Assembly (NCBI GenBank): GCA_946482335.1
Contig: CAMLRG010000002.1
Location: forward strand, 1-64,000
Origin: an uncultured Duganella sp.
GTDB lineage: Bacteria; Pseudomonadota; Gammaproteobacteria; Burkholderiales; Burkholderiaceae
Reading direction: 5' to 3'
Length of the DNA stretch: 64,000 bases
Below, one piece after another: positions 7,408-14,978 of this stretch (position 1 is its first letter; each line of letters starts with the position of its first letter). The notes beneath the pieces were generated by a model. It worked only from the letters and a program-made list of their open reading frames with translations. It did no database searches and had not been told where the DNA came from. The position numbers were made by a program, and so were the translations under genes.

Positions 7408-9279
7408 ATGTCGGCAACCCACAGGAAAACGTCAGCTTTGACGCTCGCGGCGCTGGGCGTGGTGTACGGGGATATCGGTACCAGCCCGCTTTATGCGATG
7501 AAGGAAGTGTTTGCCCCGCAGCACGGCATTGCGCTGACGGCCGCCAACATCCTCGGCGCAACTTCACTGATCATCTGGACCTTGATCATCGTGGTGTCGT
7601 TGAAGTACGTCGCACTGATCCTGCGCGCCGATAACCGGGGCGAGGGCGGCATCATGGCTTTGCTGGCATTGGCCCTGGGAGGCCGCGCCCAGAATACGCG
7701 CAAGTATCTGGTCCTGATGCTGGTCGGCCTCGCCGGCACCGCGCTGTTCTACGGCGATGGTGTGATCACGCCGGCGATCACTATCCTGTCTGCCGTGGAG
7801 GGGCTCGAGGTCGCGACCCCTTTATTCAAGTCTTATGTCGTCCTGATTACCGCGCTCATCGTGATCGGCCTGTATGCTTGCCAGCGCCGCGGAACGGCTG
7901 GATTGGGCCGTTACTTTGGTCCCTTCATGCTGCTTTGGTTCGCGGCGTTGGCAGGCATGGGCGTGGTGAACATTGCCGAAATGCCTGCAGTCCTGTCGGC
8001 ATTCAACCCCATGCATGCGCTGAACTTCTTCATGGCGAACAAATGGCTCGGGTTTGTGGCACTGGGCGCGATTTTCCTGGCGGTGACTGGCGCGGAAGCG
8101 CTGTACGCGGATATGGGGCATTTCGGCAAGACCCCAATCCGGGCCGCATGGTTTTACATCGTCTTCCCTGCGCTGGTGCTGAACTATCTGGGCCAGGCCG
8201 CAGTGCTGATTGCCAATCCGGGAGCGGTCAGCAACCCCTTCTATCACCAGCTGGGCGCCTGGAGTATCATGCCGCTGGTGGTGCTGGCGACCATTGCGGC
8301 AGTAATCGCGGCGCAAGCCACGATTGCGGCGACTTTCTCGGTGACGCAGGCAGCGATTTCGCTAGGCTTCCTGCCGCGGATGAAGGTGAGGCACACCAGC
8401 GAACGCGAGATCGGGCAGATTTACATCCCGATGGCCAACTGGGCGCAAATGGCCATCGTCCTGTTGGCGGTAGTGGGCTTCGGCTCGTCGACCGGCCTGG
8501 CGGCGGCCTATGGTATCGCTGTCACCACGACCATGCTTGCCACCACCATACTTACCTTCTTCGTCATCCATGACCGCTGGCACTACAACTGGCTGCTCAG
8601 CCTGTCGGCTACCGGATTCTTCCTGGTGATCGACATCGCGTTCCTGGCCGCGAACAGCCTGAAGATCGCGGATGGGGGCTGGTTCCCGCTTGTCCTGGGT
8701 GGTGTGATGATGGCGATCATGTTCATCTGGCGCAGCGGCCGTACTGCCCTGGCTGAGAATCTGCAGCAGCATGCCATCCCCCTGGCATCCTTCCTCGAAT
8801 CGCTGTTTGCTTCGCCGCCGGTGCGCGTCCCCGGTACTGCCGTGTTTTTCCGCGCCGAGGGCGATGGCGTGCCGCACGCCTTGCTACATAACCTGTTGCA
8901 TAACAAGGTGCTGCACGAGCAGATCGTGTTCCTGACCGTCGTCAATTGCGACATCCCGTCCGTGCCTGCCGCCGAGCGTTTGTCGCTGACGGCCCTGGAG
9001 CACCGCTGCTACCAGCTGGACGTCAAGTATGGCTTCAAGGATGACCGCGATATACTGGCGGCCCTGGACCTGGCGGCCGCGTATGGATTGGAGTGCAACT
9101 TGATGGAAACCTCGTTCTTCATTGCGCGGCAGACGGTGATCCCGGCGCCGGGCGGGCGCATGCCAGTGCTGGGCGATTCGATTTTCGCTTCGATGTACCG
9201 CAATGCGCGCGACGCCGCCGAATACTACAAATTGCCTGCGAACCGGGTGATCGAACTGGGCACGCAGATCGAAATCTGA
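7408..9279 (+). CDS. kup: Kup-type potassium uptake permease
   Basis: 623 residues with 12 membrane segments and the Kup hallmarks: LTLAALGVVYGDIGTSPLYAMKEVF at the start, RADNRGEGGIMALLALAL, FYGDGVITPAITILSAVEG, and GAEALYADMGHFGKTPIR. The cytoplasmic C-terminal domain ends in RNARDAAEYYKLPANRVIELGTQIEI. It is a proton-coupled low-affinity K+ importer. A second Kup lies at 61519-63396 and differs throughout, so this is not a recent duplication. Its stop overlaps the start of a KdpD-type kinase (TGATG), followed by a KdpE-type regulator. This suggests the permease is co-expressed with, or sensed by, that pair. Confidence 0.93.
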   Translation: MSATHRKTSALTLAALGVVYGDIGTSPLYAMKEVFAPQHGIALTAANILGATSLIIWTLIIVVSLKYVALILRADNRGEGGIMALLALALGGRAQNTRKYLVLMLVGLAGTALFYGDGVITPAITILSAVEGLEVATPLFKSYVVLITALIVIGLYACQRRGTAGLGRYFGPFMLLWFAALAGMGVVNIAEMPAVLSAFNPMHALNFFMANKWLGFVALGAIFLAVTGAEALYADMGHFGKTPIRAAWFYIVFPALVLNYLGQAAVLIANPGAVSNPFYHQLGAWSIMPLVVLATIAAVIAAQATIAATFSVTQAAISLGFLPRMKVRHTSEREIGQIYIPMANWAQMAIVLLAVVGFGSSTGLAAAYGIAVTTTMLATTILTFFVIHDRWHYNWLLSLSATGFFLVIDIAFLAANSLKIADGGWFPLVLGGVMMAIMFIWRSGRTALAENLQQHAIPLASFLESLFASPPVRVPGTAVFFRAEGDGVPHALLHNLLHNKVLHEQIVFLTVVNCDIPSVPAAERLSLTALEHRCYQLDVKYGFKDDRDILAALDLAAAYGLECNLMETSFFIARQTVIPAPGGRMPVLGDSIFASMYRNARDAAEYYKLPANRVIELGTQIEI

Positions 9280-10805
9280 TGCGCAAGGGATTGTTAAGGC
9301 CCCCGGCGTCGGCCGGCCTGGTGAACGGCGTCCTGCTACCGCTGCTGGGATGCACGACGGTGGCCGCCGCCGGCGTCGTCCTGCGCGACGTCATCCTGCC
9401 CGAAAACCAGGTGCTCTTGTTCCTGCTGCTGGTGGTGACCTTGACCATGAAGCTGGGGCGCCTGGCGGGTTTCGTCTCGACGCTGGCGTCGGTGCTGGCT
9501 TATGACTTGTTTCTGGTACCACCTTATCTTTCGCTCGATGTGCACGATACTCAGCATTTGCTGACATTCGCCCTCATCTTTGTCGTATCCCTGATAACCA
9601 CCCATTTTGTCGAACGCATCCGCGAGCAGCATCGCCTGGCGATGGAAAGGGAACAGCAGGCAAACGCTTTACGCGAGATGTCCGTGGCCCTGGCCGGTGC
9701 CACCGATATCGCATCCGCCTGCGCGCTCGGGGCGGATTGTGTCTGCCGCACCTTTGGCGGGACATCGGAAGTCCTTGTGTTCAACGAGGACAGACAGCTG
9801 GTGCAAGGCGGACGCGCGGGCCGCAATGTGCCGATGCCCTTCGGTGGCGCGAGGATTGCGTCGGCGCTGACTTCGGATACCTCGGATCGGCAGGAACATC
9901 CGGTCTATTCTGCCGGCGTCTATTACTTCACCTTACAAACGCCGACCAGTATCGGCGGCGTGCTGGCCTTCATGCCGGACAATGGCAATGTCCGGCTGTC
10001 GCCGACCGACGAACGTTTGGCCCAGGTCGCGGCACAGCAGCTCGCGATGGCGATCGAGCGCGTACGCTTGTCCGAGGTGGCGAACGAATCGATGTTGGCA
10101 GCGCGCGCGGAGCGCTTCCGGAACTCGCTTTTGAACAGCGTGTCGCATGACTTGCGCACCCCATTGGCGGCGCTGAGCGGGCTGGCCGGGCAGCTGCTGG
10201 CCGAAGGCGATAGCCGGAGCGGGCTGCCGGCGGCCATTGCTCGGGTCGCACAGCGCATGGAGGGCATGGTAGGCAACCTGCTGGACCTGGCACGCTTCAG
10301 CCAGGGGCATATCCAGCTTCGCCAGGATTGGCAACTGATCGACGAAGTGATCGGCAGCGCCATCGCACAACTGCGCGAACATGGCGCCAAACTGCGCTAT
10401 GTGTCGGCAGTGCATGGCGGGCCCACGCTGGTGCGCTTTGATGCGGTGCTGATCGAGCGCGTGCTTTGCAACCTGCTCGAGAATGCGGAGCGCCATGCCA
10501 GTGGCGCGACGACCGTGCGCTTGCAGGCGGCATGCCGCGGCGGCCGCTTGCTGGTGCTGGTCTGCGACGACGGCATCGGCATCGCAGATGAAGTTGCGCG
10601 GCACCGGCCAGGCGTCGATACCGGTGCGTCGGATACGCGCCCGGGCCTCGGCCTGTCCATCTGCCGGGCTATTATGGAGGCGCATGGCGGCACCCTGGAC
10701 ATTGCGCGCCGCCGGAGAGGCGGAACGCGGGCCGTATTCTGCCTTCCCATCACCGAGCCACCGGCACTGGAACTGGATGAACAAGCCGCTAGTACTGATC
10801 ATTGA
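9279..10805 (+). CDS. Short KdpD-type sensor kinase without the N-terminal KdpD/USP region
   Basis: 508 residues from the ATG that overlaps the kup stop. It opens directly with the membrane block seen in the middle of KdpD (four helices within residues ~14-110, DUF4118-like, with FVSTLASVLAYDLFLVPPYLS). It then has a GAF-like domain (~130-265), the phospho-acceptor His290 in NSVSHDLRTPLAALSG, and an ATPase domain (LLENAERHASG, DDGIGI, PGLGLSICRAIMEAHGG). Full KdpD has about 400 more residues at the N-terminus carrying the KdpD and USP-like domains. They are absent here, and nothing upstream encodes them. Probably a potassium or osmotic sensor rewired to Kup. Confidence 0.85.
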   Translation: MRKGLLRPPASAGLVNGVLLPLLGCTTVAAAGVVLRDVILPENQVLLFLLLVVTLTMKLGRLAGFVSTLASVLAYDLFLVPPYLSLDVHDTQHLLTFALIFVVSLITTHFVERIREQHRLAMEREQQANALREMSVALAGATDIASACALGADCVCRTFGGTSEVLVFNEDRQLVQGGRAGRNVPMPFGGARIASALTSDTSDRQEHPVYSAGVYYFTLQTPTSIGGVLAFMPDNGNVRLSPTDERLAQVAAQQLAMAIERVRLSEVANESMLAARAERFRNSLLNSVSHDLRTPLAALSGLAGQLLAEGDSRSGLPAAIARVAQRMEGMVGNLLDLARFSQGHIQLRQDWQLIDEVIGSAIAQLREHGAKLRYVSAVHGGPTLVRFDAVLIERVLCNLLENAERHASGATTVRLQAACRGGRLLVLVCDDGIGIADEVARHRPGVDTGASDTRPGLGLSICRAIMEAHGGTLDIARRRRGGTRAVFCLPITEPPALELDEQAASTDH

Positions 10806-11460
10806 AGACGACCCTGACGTCCGCGCGGCATTGTGTGGCATGCTGGGGGCGGACTTCGTTGTGGAAGCCGTGGCGACGGGACGCGCCGGCATCGCCGCAA
10901 TGCGCGCGAATGTTCCGGCCATCATACTGGTAGACCTGGGCTTGCCCGATATCGGCGGCAGTGAAGTGGTGGCAGCATTGCGCGGCACCTGTACCGCACC
11001 GATCATTGTCGTTTCCGCGCGCCATCAGGAAACCGAGAAAATCGCCGCCCTGGACGCGGGGGCGGACGACTACCTGACCAAACCATTCGGCATCGGCGAA
11101 CTGCTGGCACGGGTCAGGGCACACTTGCGCCGCCAGGCCGGTACCTTGCTGGCTTCAAACGAGGAGTACAGCTTCGGCGATGTGACCGTCGATTTCGCTG
11201 CCAAGAGCGTCCACCGTTCCGGAACCCTGGTGCACTTGACCCCGATCGAGTTCAAGCTCCTCGCCATCCTGGTCGCCAATGCCGGCAGGGTGCTGACCCA
11301 TGCCGAATTGCTGCGGCAAGCCTGGGGCGTGGCGTACCAGGACCGTCCGCATTATCTGCGCATCCATATGGCGCATTTGCGCCAAAAGCTGGAGGAATCG
11401 CCGACCCAGCCCCGCCATTTGCTGACCGAGACCGGGGTTGGCTACCGCTTCCTGCGCTAG
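10777..11460 (+). CDS. OmpR-family response regulator, KdpE-like
   Basis: 227 residues. The receiver domain has the acidic pair in VLIIEDDPDVR, phospho-acceptor Asp53 in ILVDLGLPDIGG and the Lys of LTKPFGIGELLARVRAHLRR. It is followed by a winged helix (IEFKLLAILVANAGRVLTHAELLRQAWG ... GVGYRFLR). The wording IGELLARVRAHLRR and YLRIHMAHLRQKLE is typical of KdpE. The start overlaps the kinase gene by 29 bases, so the pair is translationally coupled. No kdpFABC operon is in the window. The likely target is the kup gene just upstream, by inference only. Its stop shares the CTAG with the convergent esterase gene. Confidence 0.85.
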   Translation: MNKPLVLIIEDDPDVRAALCGMLGADFVVEAVATGRAGIAAMRANVPAIILVDLGLPDIGGSEVVAALRGTCTAPIIVVSARHQETEKIAALDAGADDYLTKPFGIGELLARVRAHLRRQAGTLLASNEEYSFGDVTVDFAAKSVHRSGTLVHLTPIEFKLLAILVANAGRVLTHAELLRQAWGVAYQDRPHYLRIHMAHLRQKLEESPTQPRHLLTETGVGYRFLR

Positions 11461-12458
11461 GCGCCGCCGGTCAGTCGGTCGGCCATCTTCTTGATGGCGC
11501 GCAGCTGGCGGCCACTCTGGATCGAGTAATCCTGGTCATCGTAACCCCACCAGTCCCAGCATGCGCGCGGATTCGGCATCGGGCTGAGCGCGGCCGCCTG
11601 CGGGTACAGCACAACGATGCGGTTGGTGTCGGCCCAGGCGTTGTAGCCGGCGTGGCGGGCGTACGTATCCTTGATGGTGCCGATGTCCTGGGTGCAGCCG
11701 TGCAGCGCGATATGCAGCTTGCAGCCGGTGCCGCCCGCCTCGCAGCCGGGCGGGATATAGACGTAGCCGGTGTTGGCCATGCCATGCGTGGTCGGGGCGG
11801 CCAGGAATTCCGACTGGTCGAACTCCTGCAGCCTGCCGGCCGGGGCGGCGTTGTCGCCGCGTGCCTTCAGCGGCCCATAGATCCATTGCAGCAGGCTGCC
11901 GGCGGCGTCGAAGCCGCAGTTGCTGATGAAGGGCGCGGCCAGCGCGTCGCATTTGTTGCCATAGGAGTCGGTCGGCATGGCGTGGCCGGCTGGCAGGTCG
12001 GCTTTGTACTGCAATTGCGCGGCAGGGATGAAGGCGGCGTAATACCTGGCCAGGTCGGCCATCGATGCCGGCGGCACCAGCTTGTCGAGGGTGCCGGAGA
12101 ACATCCACACGCGGTGCGCGGCCAGCCTGGCGACCGGGTCGATCTGGCCGGCTTCGGCGCGCTTGCGGGTCAGCGCCGCCAGGTCGGCGACGTCGGCGTC
12201 CTTGCAGCTGCCGACCGCGGCAAGCATGCTGCCGCGCGCGCAGTAATAGGTGCCGCCGGCCACGATGCCGGCACCGACCACGCTGCCGGAGTACGCAACC
12301 TGGTATTGCACGGCCATGAAGGCGCCCGAGGAAAGGCCGGAGACCGACACCTGCTGCGTTTTCATGGCCGGCAGCGGAGCGGCCGCCTGTGCCTCATGCG
12401 CCGCCGGCAGCGTTGCCGCGAGGCCCGCCAGCGCGAACGCGCGGCCGGCATTTGTCAT
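11457..12458 (-). CDS. Secreted PHB-depolymerase-like alpha/beta esterase
   Basis: 333 residues from the ATG read at 12458, which gives a signal peptide (MTNAGRAFALAGLAATLPAAHEAQAA). The nucleophile elbow is VSVSGLSSGAFMAVQYQVAYS near residue 40, very close to the N-terminus of the mature protein. Later come HIALHGCTQDIGTIKDTYARHAGYNAWAD and the C-terminal NPRACWDWWGYDD typical of the poly(3-hydroxybutyrate) depolymerase superfamily. It is likely an exported polyester/oligomer esterase. A longer in-frame reading to 12719 overlaps the divergent peroxidase gene and lacks a leader, so it is not used. A second member lies at 20441-21370. Substrate not proven. Confidence 0.8.
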   Translation of the reverse strand: MTNAGRAFALAGLAATLPAAHEAQAAAPLPAMKTQQVSVSGLSSGAFMAVQYQVAYSGSVVGAGIVAGGTYYCARGSMLAAVGSCKDADVADLAALTRKRAEAGQIDPVARLAAHRVWMFSGTLDKLVPPASMADLARYYAAFIPAAQLQYKADLPAGHAMPTDSYGNKCDALAAPFISNCGFDAAGSLLQWIYGPLKARGDNAAPAGRLQEFDQSEFLAAPTTHGMANTGYVYIPPGCEAGGTGCKLHIALHGCTQDIGTIKDTYARHAGYNAWADTNRIVVLYPQAAALSPMPNPRACWDWWGYDDQDYSIQSGRQLRAIKKMADRLTGGA

Positions 12459-12495
12459 ACAATCGAAAATCCGAACGAAACGGAAGAGACTACCC

Positions 12496-13101
12496 ATGCC
12501 ATCCATCCTCACCAAGTTTGCAGCGCTGTCCGCGCTGAGCCTGAGCGCTGCCGCTGCCTTCGCACAGGCACCTGCCGCGCAACCTGCAACTGCCGCCGCC
12601 GCGAATGCACCGGCCGCCAGCTGCCCCGCCATCCTGAAACAGTCCTTCAACCGCCTGCAGGACGATGCGCCGCAGGACCTGTGCCAGTATGCCGGCAAGG
12701 TGATCCTGGTCGTCAACACGGCCAGTTATTGCGGCTATACGCCGCAGTACAAAGGACTGGAGGAAGTGTATGCGAAATATTCGGGAAAAGGGTTGGTGGT
12801 GCTGGGTTTCCCGTCGAACGATTTCGGCAAGCAGGAACCGGGCAGCAGCAAGGAGATTGCTGACCTGTGCTACAACACTTATGGCGTGAAGTTCCCGATG
12901 TTCGCCAAATCGGTGGTGTCGGGCGATGCCCCTAACCCGTTTTACGCAAAGCTGATCAAGGCGACCGGCAAGGCGCCGGCCTGGAACTTCCACAAATACC
13001 TGATCGACCGCAAGGGCAATGTGGTCGAGAGCTTCCCCAGCAAGGTCAAGCCGGACGACAAGGCCCTGGTACAGGCGGTCGAGAAAGCCCTCGCGGGCTG
13101 A
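12496..13101 (+). CDS. Exported glutathione-peroxidase-family protein
   Basis: 201 residues. The start at 12496 gives a signal peptide (MPSILTKFAALSALSLSAAAAFAQA) followed by an Ala/Pro linker. The glutathione peroxidase fold then begins near residue 48. The peroxidatic Cys79 lies in VVNTASYCGYTPQYKGLEE, Gln113 in GFPSNDFGKQEPGS, and the Trp/Asn region is PAWNFHKYLID. It is a thiol peroxidase that would act on hydroperoxides in the periplasm, probably with thioredoxin-like rather than glutathione reductant, as in most bacterial members. It is divergent from the esterase gene; the 37-base gap must hold both starts. Confidence 0.88.
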   Translation: MPSILTKFAALSALSLSAAAAFAQAPAAQPATAAAANAPAASCPAILKQSFNRLQDDAPQDLCQYAGKVILVVNTASYCGYTPQYKGLEEVYAKYSGKGLVVLGFPSNDFGKQEPGSSKEIADLCYNTYGVKFPMFAKSVVSGDAPNPFYAKLIKATGKAPAWNFHKYLIDRKGNVVESFPSKVKPDDKALVQAVEKALAG

Positions 13102-13515
13102 TCACGCGGCGGCGGCGGCCGGGGAGGCGGCGAGGGCGAAGCCTTCGTCCAGCCAGCCGGTGATCCCGCCCGTCATGATCTTGACCGGACGGCCCAGCTT
13201 CGCCAGCCGGATCGCGGCGCGCGCCGCGCCGTTGCAGTGCGGCCCGGCGCAATAGGTCACGAACACGGTCTCCATCGGGTATTCGGCCAGCTTGGAGCCG
13301 ATGATCTTGCGGTGCGCCAGGTCGACCGCGCCCGGCACGTGGCCGGCCGCGTATTTTTCCGTTCCGCGCACGTCGAGCAGCACGAAATCCTGTTGCGGCG
13401 TGCCCATCACGCTGTGCACGTCCCAGCAATCGGTCTCGAAGCGCAGCGAGTCTTCAAAGTGGGCGAGGGCTTCGGCGCTGGGGGCGGCGGCGACTTCAGT
13501 GACGATGGATGGCAT
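13102..13515 (-). CDS. Rhodanese-like sulfurtransferase
   Basis: 137 residues. A single rhodanese domain with DVRGTEKYAAGHVPGAVDLAHRKI and an active-site segment VTYCAGPHCNGAARAAIRLAKLG (Cys89 and Cys94, the latter in the usual catalytic position), then GRPVKIMTGGITGWLDEGF. The start read from 13515 has AGGAG at the proper distance; upstream in-frame codons lack one. No signal peptide is seen, so it is cytoplasmic. It converges on the peroxidase gene with no gap. Substrate unknown; persulfide transfer is the family role. Confidence 0.85.
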   Translation of the reverse strand: MPSIVTEVAAAPSAEALAHFEDSLRFETDCWDVHSVMGTPQQDFVLLDVRGTEKYAAGHVPGAVDLAHRKIIGSKLAEYPMETVFVTYCAGPHCNGAARAAIRLAKLGRPVKIMTGGITGWLDEGFALAASPAAAAA

Positions 13516-13612
13516 CTGGATTCTCCTGGTGCAGTTGAAAGTGGCTCCATTGTCGGCCTCCGGCGGCCCGCGCGGCAGTGGCGCGGATGCCATAATGCGT
13601 TAAGATTGCGCC

Positions 13613-14587
13613 ATGAGCGCGAAAAAACACCTGGTCGTGGCGCTGGCCTACGATGGCCTGTGCACCTTCGAATTCGGCTGCACGGTCGAACTGTTTGCAC
13701 TGGAACGCCCGGAGCTGGGTGTGGATTGGTACGAATTTGCCGTGTGCGCCGTGGAGCCTGGCCCGATCCGGGCGGCGGGTGGCATCACGGTGCAGGCGCC
13801 TTACGATCCCTCCCTGCTGGAGCGCGCGGACACCATCGTCATCCCTGGCTGGCGCGATGCCGACGAGGAGCCGCCGCCGGCCCTGCTGGCGCAAATCCGC
13901 GCCGCCCATGCGCGCGGCGCACGTTTCTGCACCATCTGCTCGGGCGTCTTCATCCTGGCGGCGGCCGGCGTGCTGGATGGGCTGCGCGCCACCACCCATT
14001 GGCGCTATGCCGAGCGGCTGGCGCGCCGCTACCCGCGCGTGCAGGTGCTGGCGGACGACCTGTATGTCGACGAAGGGCAGATCATCACGTCCGCCGGTTC
14101 GGCGGCAGGGCTGGACATGCTGCTGCACCTGGTTCGGCGCGATTACGGCGCGCGGGTCGGCAACCTGGTGGCGCAGCGCCTGGTGGTGGCGCCGCACCGC
14201 GAAGGCGGCCAGGCGCAATTCCTGCCGCGCCCCATGGCGCACGATGAGCAGGGCAGGCTGTCGCGCCTGATGGACTGGCTGCGCAGCCACCCTGCCGAGC
14301 CGCATACCGTGGCCAGCATGGCCGAGCGTGCGGCCATGAGCCCGCGCACCCTGCAGCGGCAATTCCAGGATTCGACCGGCATGGGACCGGTCGAATGGCT
14401 GGCGCGCGAGCGGGTGGCGATCGCCAAGGATTTGCTGGAGTCACCGGATATTGCGTTGGCGCAGGTGGCGGAACGGGCGGGTTTCGGATCGGAAGAGTCC
14501 TTGCGCCATCATTTCCGCCGCATCGCTGCCACCACACCGGGGGCCTATCGTCGCGCTTTCCTTGTCACGGCCAATCGTGCGGCATAA
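13613..14587 (+). CDS. GlxA-family AraC-type transcription regulator
   Basis: 324 residues. Residues ~5-175 form a DJ-1/PfpI-like domain (LVVALAYDGLCTFEFGCTVELFALERPELG, ARFCTICSGVFILAAAGVLDGLRATTHW with the nucleophile-elbow Cys). Residues ~215-315 form two AraC helix-turn-helix units (MAERAAMSPRTLQRQFQDSTGMGPVEWLARERVAIAKDLLE and VAERAGFGSEESLRHHFRR). This is the GlxA/FtrA regulator architecture. It may control the adjacent DUF1428 gene, which starts 31 bases downstream. The inducer is unknown. Confidence 0.88.
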   Translation: MSAKKHLVVALAYDGLCTFEFGCTVELFALERPELGVDWYEFAVCAVEPGPIRAAGGITVQAPYDPSLLERADTIVIPGWRDADEEPPPALLAQIRAAHARGARFCTICSGVFILAAAGVLDGLRATTHWRYAERLARRYPRVQVLADDLYVDEGQIITSAGSAAGLDMLLHLVRRDYGARVGNLVAQRLVVAPHREGGQAQFLPRPMAHDEQGRLSRLMDWLRSHPAEPHTVASMAERAAMSPRTLQRQFQDSTGMGPVEWLARERVAIAKDLLESPDIALAQVAERAGFGSEESLRHHFRRIAATTPGAYRRAFLVTANRAA

Positions 14588-14618
14588 GCTAGGAGCTCTT
14601 TCCCCACAGGAGGTTGCG

Positions 14619-14978
14619 ATGGCTTACGTCGATGGCTTTGTGGTACCTGTCCCCAAGGACAAGCTGGATGCTTACCTGGAAATGTCGCGCACCGCGGGCG
14701 CCGTATGGCGCGAACATGGCGCGCTGGAATTCCGCGAAACGATCTCGGACGATGTGAAGATGGGCGTCCATACGTCCTTCCCGCAAGCGGTCAAGCTGGA
14801 GGATGGCGAGCTGGTGGCTTTTTCCTGGATCGTCTACGCCTCGCGCGCCGAGCGTGACCGTGTCAACGAAGCGGTGATGGCCGATCCGCGCCTCAAGGAC
14901 ATGATGGATCCGGCCAAGATGCCGTTCGACGGCAAGCGCATGATTTTCGGCGGCTTCGAAATGCGCGTGGATCTCTAG
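14619..14978 (+). CDS. DUF1428 family protein
   Basis: 119 residues, starting MAYVDGFVVPVPKDKLDAYLEMSRTAGAVWREHGALEFRET and ending in GKRMIFGGFEMRVDL. Both ends are diagnostic of DUF1428, a dimeric alpha-beta barrel (ABM-like) family of unknown activity. A strong ribosome site (CAGGAGGT) precedes the ATG at 14619. It follows the GlxA regulator on the same strand and overlaps the convergent pabB stop by four bases (CTAG). No function can be given beyond the fold. Confidence 0.88.
   Translation: MAYVDGFVVPVPKDKLDAYLEMSRTAGAVWREHGALEFRETISDDVKMGVHTSFPQAVKLEDGELVAFSWIVYASRAERDRVNEAVMADPRLKDMMDPAKMPFDGKRMIFGGFEMRVDL

Noticed and set aside
12459..12719. Longer N-terminus for the esterase at 11457
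   Set aside because: The extension overlaps the divergent peroxidase coding sequence and has no leader. The ATG at 12458 gives a good signal peptide.
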